From Paraspadella gotoi (lineage: Eukaryota > Chaetognatha), in assembly GCA_051294375.1 (NCBI GenBank), contig CM119265.1, forward strand, positions 2,703,292 to 2,767,291: a stretch of 64,000 nt of DNA, in the 5' to 3' direction. This document shows positions 1 through 27,315 of this stretch, piece after piece. The notes below the pieces were generated by a model. The model saw only the letters and a program-made list of their open reading frames with translations, was not told the origin of the DNA and searched no databases. The position numbers and the translations under genes are program-made. The first letter of the stretch is position 1, and every line of letters begins with the position of its first letter.

Positions 1-108
1 ATTATCGACATTTTTCGGTTCAGAGACAAAAACCATTTCACTCTTTTTTGTCACCTCCTCTACCTCCTACTCCTCCTCCTCCTCCTCCTCCTCCTCCTCC
101 TCCACCAG

Positions 109-12545
<12,437 letters not shown>

Positions 12546-12899
12546 AGAGGAGGAGGAGTGGATGGGAGGAGAAAGAGGGAGGAGAGTGAGATAAGAGAAG
12601 GGATGGGAGGAGGAAGAGGGAGGAGGAATGAGATGGGAGAAGGATGGGAGAAGGAGAGGAAAGAGAAGGAAGAGGGAGGAGGAGTGAGATGGGAGGAAGG
12701 GATGGGAGGAGGAAGAGGAGGAGGAGTGGGATGGGAGGAGGAAGAGGGAGGAGGAGTGAGATGGGAGGTAAGGATGGGAGAATGAAGAGGGAGGAGTGGG
12801 ATGGGAGGAAGGGATGGGAGGAGAAAGAGGAGGAGGAGTGAGATGGGAGGAAGGGATGGGAGGAGGAAGAGGGAGGAGGAATGAGGAGGAATTCAAAGT

Positions 12900-15050
<2,151 letters not shown>

Positions 15051-15055
15051 CGCTC

Positions 15056-15810
15056 CTACTCCGCTCCAGTTCTCTCTGGACTATTCCAGCAAAAATCCAA
15101 CAATTGTAAATACGTGCACGACGCGTAGCAACAGAGATCGGAGATCTCTAAATCGCGTCGAAGCATGGGGTGTCGAGTGGCCCGGAACGGGGCGCCCTGA
15201 GGAAGGGGTGGAATAAAAGAAAACGGTTACATCCGGGCTTAGAGAGAGGTTGAAAGTGAGATTCAAGTTACATCCGGAAATAAAGAATCTGGAGATAAAG
15301 AAAGAAGAAAGTTACGTCCGATGATAAAGATAGAAGACAGATTAAAAAAGACAGTTACGTTCTCGCTCTTGAGACAATTCTATACTCAATTAATTCAAGT
15401 TCAGGAAGAAATTATAAAAAGTGAGGCCATTTATAAAAAGGGAGGCCATTCATAAAAAGGGAGGTCATTCATAAAAGGTGAGGCCATTTATAAAAAGCAA
15501 GAATTTTATAAAAAGTGAGACCATTTATAAAAAGTATGGATATCCATAAAAATGATTCTATTTATAAAAAGTGAGGCCATTGAGAAAAGTGAGGCCATGT
15601 ATAAAAAGTGAGGCCATTTATACTGGGAATAATCAAGAGGTTTAAGCCGCGACATCCGGAGTCGAATAGAAGAAATGGAAAAATATAGGCCATTTACATC
15701 CGGGAGGGAATTAGCTTGACGAGATTTCTGAGAAATGTTAAGGTGATTTTAAGGGAAGATGGGGTTGAGAGGTGGGGAGCGGAGAGGACGAGAGAGAGAG
15801 AGAACGAGAG

Positions 15811-15860
<50 letters not shown>

Positions 15861-18800
15861 AATTTGAAGGTGATTTTAAAGGGAAAATTGGGGTGAGATG
15901 TCAGAGCGGAGACAGAGAGAGAGAAGAGAGAGAGACGGAGAGGAGAGAGAGAGAGAGAGAGAGAGAGATTTTGATTTGATTTGAAAACAAGGAAAGGGAA
16001 ATAAATGAGAAGTGAATAAAGATGAGGTGAACGGAGAGTAAGTGAGGATGAGGTGAGCCACTAATTAAAACATTAAAAGAGTATAAGATTAATATATTAG
16101 TAAAAGATTAAAACGGCCCAACGAAAAAAAAATATATTAGTAAAAGTTAAAACAAACGGAGCTCGAAGTTTATTTTAAACTAATTTTAAATTCAGTCCAC
16201 GCGGGTTCGTCGAAAATTTAATTTCATTTTTTTTCGCTACAAAATAAATAAAAGTAATGATTACTAGATTTTTTTTGGGGAGGGGGGAGAAATATAAAAC
16301 CAAGGAAATATTCTTTTTTATTTTTAAGCTGATTTTTAAATATTTGGGCGCGGAGCAAACAACGGTTTAAACGATTACAAAAGTCCCATTTTACATCCCA
16401 TGCTATAAACATAACTTTCATCGATTGCTTTTTTATTATTATAATTGTAAGTTTGTTAGCTGACACAGTCTATTGGTTTCGATTAATTTTGTATAAAAAG
16501 ACTAATAATTTAAATTTTTTTTTTATTTTCAAGGTATGCGATTGCCAAAGAGTTCTCTTATTCGTGGGTTTAAAACTTCTGCATAATTTTGATACAAAAA
16601 AAACTCTAATTTGATATAGGATTATTCAAAATCCTTCTAGTTATTGTGAGTGAGATTAATCATGAGTTTTTTTCTTTTCATAAGATTTTAATAAATATTA
16701 TTTCCAAAACTACAGTTAATGCGGAAAATAGGGATAGACAGGATAAGGAAAGTACTCGGGGGGGGGGGAATTTAAAAAAAGGTTGAGACTCCTTGGCCCC
16801 TTTTCTATTGTCAAGATTCAAGACTGAACTGAACTGTATATAAATATTAAATAACATAGTCACTCACTTACTCAATCACTAACTCACTAATTAACTCACC
16901 CACTCACCTTTTCAACGTATTTTCCATCGCCATCCTCGGCATCAAAGCGACGAAATCTCGACCTGACGAAGAAAAATGAAACAAAAGTGAGATTGATGTG
17001 AGTGATGTTGATGTAGTTGGTGATGATGATGATGATGGTGAAGGATTGATGTTGACGCTGATGGCGAAAGTGCGTCGTAAAAGTGGTTGTGTGTAACAGA
17101 GACATTTGTGGATTATTACAAGTTTTATTAATCTTTTAAAACTTATTTGTATATTATCATAGTTTGAATAACTATTAATAAAAAAGTTTTTATTCTATTG
17201 TCTTTATTATTGTTATATTACATTAGCGATTGATTATGTTTGTTGTAAATTGAACAAATAATAATAAAAATAACCATTTATCTCAATTATGTGGAACACG
17301 ATGCCCCGAACATTAATTATTACTTGATTGTATAATTCTCGAGATTTTCTACGTTTAACATGAAAGGTTTATTCGATGTGTGTGATGTGAATTCGCCTCA
17401 ATGTTGTGAACGCGTTGGTGAATTTCGGGCGGAGAAAGTGAAAAGGAAAAAAAAACTGATCACTTTTCGATATTCAAAGGTCAACAACTTTTCATGTTCT
17501 TTCTTCATCGTTTTCGAGAGAAGAGAAAGACGACGACGACGACGACGACGACGATGATGATGATGATTTTGCTGGTGATCACGATTTCGATGAGAAAAAA
17601 AAGAGGAAAGGAAAATAAGATGATGTCACTACTGTTGCTTCTTTTTGCTTATTTTCTCTTTCTTTCATTATTATTTTCTTTTCTTTTCTGTTTCTTTCTC
17701 TTTTTTCTTTTCTTTTTAGTTTTCCTCCTTTTTTTTCTTTTTCCTCCTTTTTTCTTTCTTTTCATTTTCTTTTTCCTCCTATTTCTTTTTTCTTTTTAAA
17801 TTACCTCGTTTCTTTTTTTAAATTTTTTTCCTTTTCTTTTAAAAAAATTTTTCACCTTTTTTCTTTATTTTCTTTTTAATTTTTCTCTACTCTCCTCTCT
17901 TCTCTCTCTCTCTCTCTCTCCCTCTCTCTCTCCTCTCTCCTCTCCTTTTCCTTCTCTCTTCTCTCTCTTCCCTCTCTCTCTCTCTCACCTCTCTACTCTC
18001 CTCTTCATTCTTCCCCTTCTCCCCTCTTGCTCTTCTCTCCTCTCTCCTCTCTCTCTCTCTCTCCCTCTCTCTTCCCTCTCTCTCTCCTTCTCTCCCTCTC
18101 TCTCTCCCTCTCCAAGGGACTTTAACTTACCCTATGGCTTCGCCTTCGGTTTCCGTTTTTAAATTCGCTCCTTTGGACGTAAAATGAAATTAAAATATTA
18201 ATGAGAAATCATTAGCATAAAAAGGAATTTTTTTTGTCTTTAAGAGAAGAAAATGTGAGTGAAGATTATTTAAGGGTGTGAGTTGTGAGAGTGAAGGAGT
18301 GCAGTTGTGAGAGTTAAATAGGGTAATTGTGGCTGTGAATAAGTTCGGTTGTGAGAGTGGAATAGATCTTGTATTAATATTTAATTCTGTAACATTTGAG
18401 TATGTAATTTTATGTATAAGAAATTTTATACTATAATGAGCCAGTAAGTTAGTAAAAAAATTTTTTCTGTCAAATTTTTAATAAATATTCAATCACTAAA
18501 TACTTTTCTTAATAATTTTTAAACATAAATCTTTTTATATAATCTATTTATAAATAAACGTATATATTATCTCCCCGACTCACTTTCGTCCTCTTCCACG
18601 GAGCGGCGTCTTGCAACTCCACCATGAGATTTGCAAACCTCTTGCACCTTGTCTACAAGCTGGGAACCGCAGAGTGTGAAGCGGCGCTGCAACGTCTGGG
18701 CATCTGCCGAGTCGTACCTGAATCAAGGCTCAAACACTCACCTCCCGAAGTCGTTTCAAGTATTTTTATTCGGACGAAACTTACCCGCAAACATCGAAAC

Positions 18801-19863
18801 TTACCCCAATCGATTTTCCACGTTTTTGGTCCAGTGACGCCGTGGTTCCATCGCTGACGCCGTCAACGCCACCGGACGACGAATATCGACGCCGGAAGAA
18901 AAGCGGCGCTGTGGAGAAGGAGATGAAGGAAAAAATAAAGGATAAAAAATATGAGATGAATGAAGGAAATGAATGAAAGAAATGAATGAAAGAAATAAAT
19001 GAAAGAAATGAATGAAAGAAATGAATGAAAAAAGATCTTAAAGAAGAGAGAAAAAAATGTTCAAATAAATGAAAAAATGTAAAAAAAAAAACGGAAAAAA
19101 ATTAAATAAAAATTTTTCTTAAGAAAAAAAAAACGGAATTAAAAAGTAAAGTGAGTAAACAAAGTTCGACACACCAAATTAACTTCACCCTGACTTCTGA
19201 CCAACTCACTCTCACGGTTGTTTCCTTTGACGACCTCACTTTTACTGCCCTGACTTTTGACGAACTCACTTTTCCTGCCCTGACTTTTGACGACCTCACT
19301 TTTCCTGCCCTGACTGTTGACGAACTCACTCTCATGGCCGTTTACTTTGACGACCTCACTCTGCTACCCCTTACCTTAAACTGTCCAGTATATACTACTG
19401 CCGTTACCTTTTACGACCTCACTTTTCCTGCACTGACTTTTGACGAACTCACTTGCCCGACCCTTACCTTTAATGATCTTACTCCTGCGACCCCATCCTT
19501 AGAATCTCTTAAACTTGACGCTTACTTTTAAAAACCTGACTTTTTCTGCCCTGACTTTCGACGACCACACAAAACCGAGCCTTACCTTCAATGACATGAT
19601 GCACCCTGCTCTAATTTCGAAAATGTCACACTCACAAATCCGACCAACTTCCTCACACTTCCCGCCCTTACCTTCGACAACACCTTTGACAACGCCGCCG
19701 AGTTGAAGGACGCCGGTGAAACGGCGCCGACTTCGCCGTCCGTCGTTGTCAGCGCCGGAAGAAGACGAAGCTCGTAGGCGCCAATGGAGGATGAGGAGGA
19801 AAGGGAAGAAGAGAAGAGGAAAAAAGAGAGGAGGAAGAGGGGGAAATAGAGAGAGAGAGACAT
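15056..19863 (-). CDS. Insulin-like peptide precursor, six exons, 221 residues
   Basis: Secreted insulin-family hormone, expected to act on an insulin/IGF-type receptor. Exons in gene order: 19863-19672, 18908-18805, 18717-18584, 18170-18131, 16962-16908, 15196-15056. Phases (0, 2, 1, 2, 0) fit throughout and all introns are GT..AG. Residues 1-29 look like a signal peptide ([17 protein letters not shown] then Ser-rich). The B-chain has [20 protein letters not shown] with Cys115 and Cys127 (C-x11-C); the A-chain has [15 protein letters not shown] (Cys197, 198, 202, 211; CC-x3-C-x8-C). Dibasic sites RR110-111, RRR135-137 and RR188-189 would release B and A chains and a C-peptide of about 50 residues. 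The intron in the C-peptide just after the B-chain is phase 1, as in vertebrate insulin genes. Odd: a long pro-segment before the B-chain, three introns within the C-peptide coding part, and 40 and 55 base exons. The B and A exons are near certain; the 40-base exon rests on phase. Confidence 0.9.
15410..15620 (+). repeat. AAAAAGTGAGGCCATTTATAA minisatellite
   Basis: About ten units of 20-22 bases lie in the insulin-like intron upstream (minus strand) of the A-chain exon. Units differ by point changes and small indels. Confidence 0.85.
17880..18118 (+). repeat. CT/TC-rich low-complexity block
   Basis: A degenerate polypyrimidine block lies in the insulin-like intron between the 40-base exon (ending 18131) and the 55-base exon. 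Adjacent 17640-17880 is T-rich with CTTTT units. Confidence 0.8.
19170..19690 (-). repeat. 30 bp minisatellite seeded on the donor of insulin-like exon 1
   Basis: On the minus strand the first unit is the exon-intron junction itself (GTTGTCGAAG|GTAAGGGCGG, then GAAGTGTGAG). Degenerate units built on GTCGTCAAAAGTCAGGGCAG and GAAAAGTGAG continue for about 500 bases into the intron. Several keep GTAAGG or GTGAG. On the plus strand the 30-base period gives an open frame of ten-residue repeats ([10 protein letters not shown]), which is not a gene. Confidence 0.8.
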
Positions 19864-20185
19864 TGTGTGTGGAGGAAGGAAAGAGATGAGAGGAAAAAAT
19901 AAAAAAAATAAAAAGAAAAAAAGATTCTTTTCTCTAAAAGTTGATTTTTGTTAATCGTCCTGAAAGAAAAGACAATCGTGAGTTGATAAATTAAATTAAC
20001 ATCTTATGTTTAATTAAATTTTTTTAATCGCATTATTGCATGAAAAATGAACTTTGCAAATTTTTTTTTTCTATTTATTTATTTAATTTTTTTTATTATT
20101 ATTTTTTCTTCTTCTGGAATCAAGACGGAAAAATTGTAAGGAAAACGTTTTACATTTTTCACAATCAGCTGTCAGCTTTGTTTTG

Positions 20186-20296
<111 letters not shown>

Positions 20297-20738
20297 CTGA
20301 CACACACACAGAAAACCCCCACACCGAAAATAAAATTGATTCCAAATTTAGATTTTTCGGTTGGAAAAAGAAATAAATTTCGAATTTTATGGATTAGAAT
20401 AAAAAAAAAAATTAATTTCGCGAAGCGAAAAAGAGAAGATTTTTAAAAAATTTAAAAGTTTAATAAAATAAAAGATTTTATGAAAAAAAAGGGAAAGTAC
20501 TAGCGGAAATTGACTATCGAACTCAATAATTCATATTTCATTCTGTATATATTTTATATTTGTGTATATTATTTCATAATTGTATATTTGTATATTCATT
20601 GAATCCCCGAGGTATATGTCTGGATACCTACAGAGGTCGCTCTCAGTTTAATTGCTTAAAATCTTTACAAAACTTTTGTAATTTTACTTTAATTTAATTT
20701 TATTCATTTTCAATCTTTCTTTCTTTCACCTGATGGAA

Positions 20739-20780
<42 letters not shown>

Positions 20781-20995
20781 CTTTGTTACTTTTATTTTTT
20801 ATTTAAAACTTACCAACGCGAGAAACTTACCTCCTTTTTTCGTTTCTTGCCTTCGATTCAATTCGATGCGAGAGTTTCACTTATATATCCTAATCGTCGT
20901 CGTCGTCGTCGTCGTGTCACCGGAAGACGCCGTCGTCGTCGTTGTTGTCTTTGACGGCAGCATATGCTTTATTTCGAAGATGAAGACAAAAAAAC

Positions 20996-21072
<77 letters not shown>

Positions 21073-21822
21073 AGAATTTTTATTTTAAAGAAAAACTGTG
21101 TCCTCGGACAACGCTAGATTGACATGGCCAATAAGGCATGGCCAATTAGGAATGTCTAAAGGGTGATTCTTACGAGGGGGCTAATGAGTCCAAATGCCAA
21201 TAAAGATTGACCACTTTTCACTGCTTTTACATTCACTTCTTTCGTTCGTGAAATCTGTGGAATTTCAAATATGTTTTTTTGTTTTTGTTGTTACAAAAAT
21301 AATAATAATTCAAAAAGGGGGTCAAATAAATTTTTTAGTTCTGAATTCAATTAATCCTAGTTTATTGAATTGAGCTAAATCGTATCATAGTGGCCTATGA
21401 ATGATTTTACTATCAATTTATTTATTTATTTTTCCAACTTAATCCCACCTTGTATTTACTCGTATTTACTTTATCCATCAAAAAAGGTCTTCCAGTTCCA
21501 GACTATTATTTTATTTATTATTTATTAATTTAAAACATTTATTTCCTTGTGGGTTTTCTTAATGAGATTATTTTTTTTCTCCGTGTCTGAATGGATGAAA
21601 ACGACAACAACGACAACAACAACGGTGACGACTTCGCGAATAATTTTTAAGGCTTTTCCCGTCGATGATAAATTTGGTTATCAGTTTATATATGATTAAC
21701 TGACTTGCTATGTTTCTCGTTTTAAATGTGGAACATTATAAGTTTTATGAAATATTTAATGATAATTCTCAAACTAAGGCAAAAACATAATCAGCACGGT
21801 TCAGAGGGGAGGGAGGAGGGAG

Positions 21823-21870
<48 letters not shown>

Positions 21871-22119
21871 TTAGAGTCAAGAAAGCTTTAAATAGCATAA
21901 TTTTGAAATGCGAAATTCATAAAAGAACAAATCGGAACATCAAAATTAATTCAATCACATTGAATCTCGAATTAATGCGCAAAAGTTTGTAGCACCAATG
22001 ATAATTAACGAACTAAAACATCATCCTTGTCTGTTTTCACCAATTATTCGTAAAAAGAAATATACTAAAAAGTATAAAGATTTAAAAATCGTTCGAGTCA
22101 TAACTATCGACTTCTATTA

Positions 22120-22321
22120 TCATTCTCTGCGCTTCTTGTATTTGCACGTCTGTCCACGTTGACATTCTTTACACTTGGTCGAGTCGTGCCCGTATTTGCA
22201 GGGTTTTCCCTCGATACATCTTTGGCACAATTCGCTGTGATGCTCGGGACGATCCGAGGGAATCCATCTTGGTTTCTTTAATTTATACTGTTAAAAAAAA
22301 CAATGAAATACATAAGGGACA

Positions 22322-22382
<61 letters not shown>

Positions 22383-23086
22383 GTCCCTAACGCTAACCAC
22401 TAACTTTATTTTCTAACCTTAAACCCTAATCCCCGAAACTAATCCCTAACCAAAACTCTAACCGAATCCCTAAATAAATAAATAAATAAATAAACTTAAT
22501 TTTGAATTTAAAGTAAAATTGGGCGGAAGAGAATGACCTAAATTCAATAACACATCACGCATTTCAATCGATCGATCAATCACTCAATAAATTCTCGCCC
22601 GTCCCCTTTCTCGCCTTTCCATACTCACGGTTTTGTGCGGACGCACGTACTCTCCCTCGTCGCATCGCTTACACTCTTGTCCGTCATTGACGTACGCGTA
22701 TCCACTACTCCACGTGTGACGACAAAATGGACATTTGAAATGACCAAATCTTCGTTCGTCTTCGTCGATCGGCTCATCTCCTTCTTCTTCTTTCTTCTTC
22801 TTCTTCTTTTTCTTCTTGTTCTTTTTCTTGGTCGCTGGTTGTTCTTTTGTTTTCCCGTTCGGGAGAACGGCGTCGGGACTTTGATTATCCATCGGCGGCT
22901 CTTGTTCTCCTTCTTGGTTCTCCTTTTTCTTTCTGTTCTTCCTCCTGTTCTTGATGTCGTTGATGACGTTGCTGATGGTCGAGTTTATTTGGCCAGCGAT
23001 ATTGTCAATGTTGTCTTTTTGTTGGTTTAGGCGTCGGTCGGACATTTCGTCCTGGCATCTGGCATCAATATCTGGCAGTTTTGGTT
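22120..23086 (-). CDS. ZAR1-like 3CxxC zinc-finger protein, copy 1 (two 3' exons)
   Basis: ZAR1-type proteins are RNA-binding zinc-finger proteins known from oocytes. Exons: 23086-22629 and 22287-22120, joined at phase 0. The first ends in a finger, RRFGHFKCPFCRHTWSSGY, followed by GQECKRC and YVRPHKT; this matches the ZAR1 pattern F-G-x-F-x-C-x2-C-x3-W-x-S and Q-x-C-x2-C. The last exon has LCQRCIEGKPCKYG and CKECQRGQTCKYKKRRE, a double CxxC/CxxxxC tail. Upstream of the finger is a lysine-rich run (9-11 consecutive K) and a helical Asn/Asp/Ile stretch. The acceptor at 23086 needs a preceding exon with one spare base, not found, so the N-terminus is missing. Paralogues with the same intron position and phase lie at 24.6-25.4 and 45.2-45.6 kb. 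Confidence 0.82.
22322..22382 (+). repeat. (TAA)n microsatellite
   Basis: An array of about 60 bases in the intron of ZAR1-like copy 1, followed by degenerate ACCCTAA/CTAACC-like sequence (22384-22475) that is not a clean telomeric array. Confidence 0.85.
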
Positions 23087-24523
23087 CTGTTTCGTAGAGA
23101 AGAAAAAACAAGAATATGTCGTCACCAATGCAGGTTTTAAGGATTAAATGAAATTTAACTTTTCTTTTTATAAAGTAAGACTTACTTTAATTAGGAGATG
23201 ATTCCAAAATAAAATCGCAATTTCGTCAGAATTGTCTTATAGATTTATAGATTTAACAATTCAAATTACTTACTTCGAAATAAAGATTTTTTTTTATAAT
23301 GTCAGCATGTAATCCTTTCGTATGATGATTGATGAAGGCCAACGTGACCTTGGAACACCTTTTCTGATTGGTCGAGAAACTGAGAGAGAGATAACGATGT
23401 CGCTTTCCTATTGGTCCATTTCATGCGATCATCGATCTTTGCGCGATCCTCATCCTCCTCTATCTTCGGGGATCAGTTACATACATTTCTGAGAAATGAT
23501 GTTCGAGCCTTAAAACGAAACATCGCAGTGGCACACTTTGTCAATGGGGAGGGTCAGAAGTTTTATTTGGGAACCTTCCCTAATAAAACTCCATACACTT
23601 CTGAGAAAACTTTTAATGGACCAATTTTTTTTTTAAATGGCTAGAAGCATCAGTAATTAATTTTTTAATATATATTTATAGATAGAATATGTTATTTTTT
23701 TTAAAAGAGAGATTCAGATAGCTTATGAAAAGTTGTCTACACAAAGTATAATTCTTTTTTCAATATTTTGATCATAAGTGGGTCAAAATTGGTAAAAACC
23801 TAAAAAAATTATTCTCATCATCATCATCCGAAAATTTTAATAGTTTTTACTAATTTTCAGCAATAAAACATCAAAATTTTAAAAAGTTGTAATTACATTT
23901 TTTTGCTTAACTTTTTTAGCTCTATCAGAATCAATTAAAAAAAAATTAAAATATCCCCAAAAGATTTTGACATTATATAGCAATATAATAATTTTAATTA
24001 ACAAATTACTGATGGTTCGGAACATTATTGCAAAAAAATATTTTAACAATAATGGATTCGTTTAATGCTGTTACCATTAAAATTTAAATTTGGTCGGCTC
24101 CTGCTACTTAAAGTCGATTGTCAATGATATCAACAAACGTGCCTGTCCAGACATGTGGAATCCACATCCATTGTGGATCCCTTGTTTAATTATATTCTTC
24201 CTTATAAATGTTCTTAAAACATGAACTCACGCATGATACTAAAGCTAGCAATTATTTTCTCTTTCACTTGGCAGAAGAAGCAAAAAACGATAATGTTGGT
24301 TTATTAAGGATTTATTAAACATTATGAACGAAATTATTAATTAACGAATAGGCAAGTCAGAGTGAAAAGAAGCAAAGTTTTAGATGCAACTAAAAATAAC
24401 TTTTGGAATCGACGGACAAAAAAAAAAATTGTACAGTAAAAGAAAAAAGAAAGTCGCCAGTCGACTCACTACGGTTTAATAAGAGAGATTTTCCTTTCCT
24501 CTCTGCTATCACTACTGTCGATC

Positions 24524-24559
24524 TCCGGAGCATATACTGCAGAGTGCAGATGCTCCGGA
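24524..24559 (-). other. Perfect-stem hairpin just downstream of ZAR1-like copy 2
   Basis: TCCGGAGCAT (24524-24533) pairs fully with ATGCTCCGGA (24550-24559). Inside, CTGCA/TGCAG pair around a GAG loop, leaving a three-base bulge. It lies about 50 bases after the stop codon on the gene strand, so it would be in the 3' untranslated region. Confidence 0.55.
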
Positions 24560-24605
24560 TGCTGTCAATGCCCCGTCTCATCCTCTCCACCAATCAGAAA
24601 CGGCT

Positions 24606-25393
24606 CTAGCGACAAGGACGACCCGTGCGACATCTTTCGCAAAGAGTCGATTGATGGGGCGATCCGTTGTCGACGTCGTTGCCGCTGTACTTGAGGGGGC
24701 GCTGTGTGAAGGAATTAGAATCACATTATGAAGAGGATTTAATGGCACTGTTATCCGAAAGAGCCCTTTTTCTGTTCCTGAATCGCTAAACTTAATTTTA
24801 ATAATCCGTAATCGCATCCCTATAATTCCTTACTTTAATTACTTACCCTAATCTTTCGTGTAACCTTTAACCCTATCTCTTAATCCTGAAGGCCTAACAT
24901 AATCATTAATTAATTTCAGCATTTAACTTTTTAGCTAAAATGCGGCGCTTTTAGAAAATAGGGGCAATTTAATTTCGTTTTTGCTATATAATACGTATTG
25001 AGAGCATTATAATTATAATTTTAATCGATTAATTTTTACCGAACGAAAAATTAAGATATTATTATTAATGATTAAAATCACACAAAGATAAACAATACTT
25101 ATTTCAACATAACAATGTAACGAGAATAACTAAGAAATCTCGTTTACATTAACAAAGAATATCACAAGACATTTTATTCACGGTACGACATTAATCGAAA
25201 TAGTGTGCTCAGATCAACTCACCGTCTCGTAAGGTCGCACGTACTGGTCGTAACTGCACTGCTGGCATTTCTGGCCCGAATTCACGTAGGCGTTGCCACT
25301 TTGCCACTCATGAAAACACTGAGGGCAGCGGAAGAAGCCGAACTTCCGTTTATTGGGATCATTGTTGCTTCTTGATCTGTACATCGTGCAATG
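24606..25393 (-). CDS. ZAR1-like 3CxxC zinc-finger protein, copy 2 (two exons)
   Basis: Exons: 25393-25223 and 24701-24606, joined at phase 0 with a GTGAGT donor and a CTTCACACAG acceptor. The finger reads KFGFFRCPQCFHEWQSGNAY, then GQKCQQC and YVRPYET. The last exon is short: HQSTLCERCRTGRPCR then stop. The finger exon has an in-frame ATG at 25384 (MYRSRSNND), so the protein could begin there (about 86 residues); it is also open to an acceptor at 25393, so an upstream exon is possible. The 5' end is therefore undecided. Same domain order, intron position and phase as copies 1 and 3. Confidence 0.8.
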
Positions 25394-25857
25394 CTGTGAA
25401 TTAATTTGAAAAAAATAATGGAATTTAGTTATATTTTGGGAATATTGTTAATCTAGGATACGTCGTGATAAACACCAAATGAAATATTACCTTTGATCGC
25501 GATCCCTTTTTTGGTTTTTTAACTAAACAAAATTAGTTATAAACGAAATTTAACTTATATTCGATTCGGTTTTTGTTTGAGCTGCTGGCAGATCTTTAGA
25601 GTTTGAGGAGAAAATGTTTTTTTCCAGTTCGGACTGGTTTTTTTTTTCGGTGGGCAGGATTTCTGAGAAATGACGACATAGCCGAAAGTCGAAACAAGAA
25701 ATTAAAGGGAAATCATTAATTTCTGAGAATTAAGAATTTCATTATTTTTTTCGTGCACATATTTAATTTTAAATTAATGTTTAATTGCGTCAAATCTCTT
25801 TTAGATAACAAATTTTTGAAAAGGAAACTATTATGATTAGATATAAATATTGTAATA

Positions 25858-25876
25858 TATAATAATAATAATAATA

Positions 25877-25957
<81 letters not shown>
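25858..25957 (+). repeat. (TAA)n microsatellite
   Basis: About 95 bases of TAA/ATA repeat. The surrounding 25394-27300 holds no recognised exon; a fold-back element fragment is at about 26655-26730. Confidence 0.9.
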
Positions 25958-25959
<2 letters not shown>

Positions 25960-26654
25960 GAAAAAAATAATATACAAATAATAATAAATATGTAATATTG
26001 AGACAATTAAATAAAATATGTAGTATAACTGGGGTGATGAACGAGAACCGCCGTGACTTTCTTTCGCGTATTAATTTTCCGATGATCACGTGACTTTAGT
26101 CTATGCAAGTCTATACAAGTATGAAAAATAGGCGCAAGAAGCTACTGTTAGGTTTTTAAGCAAATAATAGAAAATTACTGGAAATTATTATGAGTTATAT
26201 TTCGAATTCAAAAACATCAAACAAGACGAGATCTAAGGTCAACACAGGATGTTTGATTAATTAGTAGAGAAGGGAATTTCCTTTGAGAATATTTTTTTTT
26301 AACAAATAAATCTTGGTAAAAATATCTTTCTTTACTTTCAGAGCACGTGACTTTTGTTCTGCATAATAATAATAATAATAATACCAGCCGCGCAACAGTT
26401 CACTTAGTAGTTCACTTAGAGTTCACTGATGCCAGATTTCAAAAGCTGTCACGTGATGTACCAAAAATGTACGAAAAATGAACTCGTTGAAAACCATGGA
26501 AGTAAATCAAGTAACTGCTGACGACTTAATAAATATGTTAAATCGTGAGTGTGAGTTTAATAAGAATCAACAGTTTTTTACAAAAATCGGAAATTAAATA
26601 AAAATTTCTTTAGGAAATTCAAATAGCTAGACTAATTTTTTTAAACAGTTCTCA

Positions 26655-26730
26655 TTGTCATTTATATATGGCCTGTCCAAACTCGAATGGCAATTTTTAT
26701 ATTGGTTGTTCAAATTTCATATTGCACCGC
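26655..26730. mobile_element. Fragment of the fold-back element family
   Basis: It shares GGCAATTTTTATATTGGTTG and then CAAATTTCATA with the right end of the element at 4470-4716 (GATAATTTTTATATTGGTTG, CCAATTTCATA). Only the terminal part is present. Confidence 0.45.
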
Positions 26731-27162
26731 GAACTGATTAAGCCTATATTACGAATTTAAAACAAAGCTGCCTAGTGCTTATTTCTAATTCTTTTCCCCA
26801 ATTCTCATTTGTTTTCTTATAGTTGAATAAAAAATAAAATAAATTAAATTTAATAAACCAACATCGAAAACATTTCGTTTCTTGCTATCGCACGGATTTT
26901 CGAACAGCCAAACAATGTCGATGTCATTGTTCGATTTTGATGCCGAATCCCGCGTCTTTTTTCACTGGCTTCTTTTTTTCCCCCTCTTGTCTTTCATTGT
27001 CATTTTCAACGAAACCAGGTGCGGGTCCTTTGTCGGTCTATTGTCGATCTATTGTCGGTCACTTGTCGGTCATCGAAGTCTCCCTCACCACGAGGGTCGA
27101 GACCAAAGACAATGCAACGAAATCGGTCACGTGAGAAGAAAGAGAAAAGTGAAGCCACCTGA

Positions 27163-27288
<126 letters not shown>

Positions 27289-27315
27289 CCGCATCCTGCA
27301 TTCTATCCGTGGGTG

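Noticed and set aside
17360-17557. CC-containing frame [12 protein letters not shown] considered as the insulin A-chain
   Set aside because: Wrong strand and no C-x8-C; the true A-chain with full pattern is at 15056-15196.
19151-19531. ORF of ten-residue repeats [10 protein letters not shown]
   Set aside because: The 30-base period of an intron minisatellite keeps it open; the repeat is seeded on the minus-strand donor of the insulin-like gene.
22384-22475. CCCTAA-like motifs as a telomeric array
   Set aside because: Motifs are scattered and degenerate within an intron; no regular six-base period.
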